From Branchiostoma floridae (Eukaryota; Chordata; Leptocardii; Amphioxiformes; Branchiostomatidae): a DNA stretch of 64,000 nucleotides. A program made the translations under genes and the position numbers. The stretch is taken from NCBI RefSeq assembly GCF_000003815.2, contig NC_049993.1:12969602-13033601 (forward strand), given 5' to 3'. Each line of letters begins with the position of its first letter. Position 1 is the stretch's first letter. This document shows positions 63,678 to 64,000 of the stretch, piece by piece. The notes beneath the pieces were generated by a model, which ran no database searches, was not told the DNA's origin, and worked only from the letters and a program-made list of their open reading frames with translations.

Positions 63678-64000
63678 CTGTAAAGTAAAATGTATACAAA
63701 GCCAGTTATTGTTTTAGTCTATAGCTTAAAGGACTAGGGATCTATCTGTTTCTACATGATATCCAACAGAAAAGTCAATAGCTTATGTAACTTTCAAGTT
63801 GACTAGGCGTCAGAAGGATGGTGGCTGAGACACAACAATAAACAATAAAGTTATTTAGAGTTTTTATCTGACGAATTGTGATTGCCATGCCATACCTGTT
63901 TCAATCATTAAGAACACATATTACTTGTTCCACATATATATAACTTGCAAAAGAACATCTGACAACACACAGGAATTAAGAACAACGTGCATTCAAAAAC
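63678..64000. other. NDUFB7 intron 1 (to window end)
   Basis: Intronic sequence on the far side of the NDUFB7 acceptor (CTGTAAAG on the + strand). No first exon was recognised, so it is off the window. Confidence 0.6.

Overview
The window looks like genomic DNA from an invertebrate chordate, most likely an amphioxus (Branchiostoma). This is inferred from three things: spliced genes with GT-AG introns, clear orthologues of animal housekeeping genes (SNRPA1, CFAP91, an ELOVL4-type elongase, NDUFB7), and many short inverted-repeat elements plus non-LTR retrotransposon debris. The species is not proven. There are three runs of N (36965-37390, 55586-55685, 57853-57952).

Region 1 (about 0.3-40.2 kb, all + strand) is a tandem array of six paralogous genes, called here TRD1 to TRD6 (descriptive labels, not official symbols). 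Each has four coding exons: a tiny first exon (62-68 nt), a giant second exon (about 2.8 kb), a 67-nt third exon and a Death-domain last exon (about 0.3 kb). The protein (about 1070 aa) has a Ras/Roc-like P-loop, then 8-10 hydrophobic segments, then the rest of the Roc GTPase (DFAG switch II, GTH motif), a COR-like dimerisation domain, a CxxC...C zinc-ribbon-like stretch, and a C-terminal Death domain. The polytopic membrane block lies inside the GTPase fold, between the G2/switch I part and G3. I do not know this arrangement from any described Roco protein, and it is the most interesting thing in the window. TRD4 is broken by frameshifts near the end of exon 2. TRD6 is interrupted by an assembly gap. 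Decayed fragments of further copies (a first-exon relic and two last-exon relics) lie between the genes.

The array records its own history. The spacer TRD1-TRD2 matches TRD3-TRD4 at a constant offset of 12,843 bases, and the spacer TRD2-TRD3 matches TRD4-TRD5. TRD3 has a TRD5-like head and a TRD1-like tail, as expected of the hybrid gene made by unequal crossing-over that duplicated a two-gene unit. Insertions present in one spacer and absent from its paralogue give natural empty sites for several mobile elements.

Region 2 (41.1-50.2 kb) is a divergent housekeeping pair: SNRPA1 (U2A', - strand, ten exons) and CFAP91 (ciliary radial-spoke protein, + strand, three exons). They share a 476-bp promoter with several CCAAT boxes and an X-box-like motif.

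Region 3 (51.6-61.2 kb) is an ELOVL very-long-chain fatty acid elongase (- strand, eight coding exons). Its 5.8-kb intron holds a composite mobile element containing a 42-bp minisatellite and a dead reverse transcriptase. Region 4 (63.1-63.7 kb) is the 3' part of NDUFB7 (- strand), whose first exon lies beyond the window.

The TRD genes look like membrane-anchored signalling GTPases that could recruit Death-domain partners. The other four genes are unrelated single-copy neighbours.
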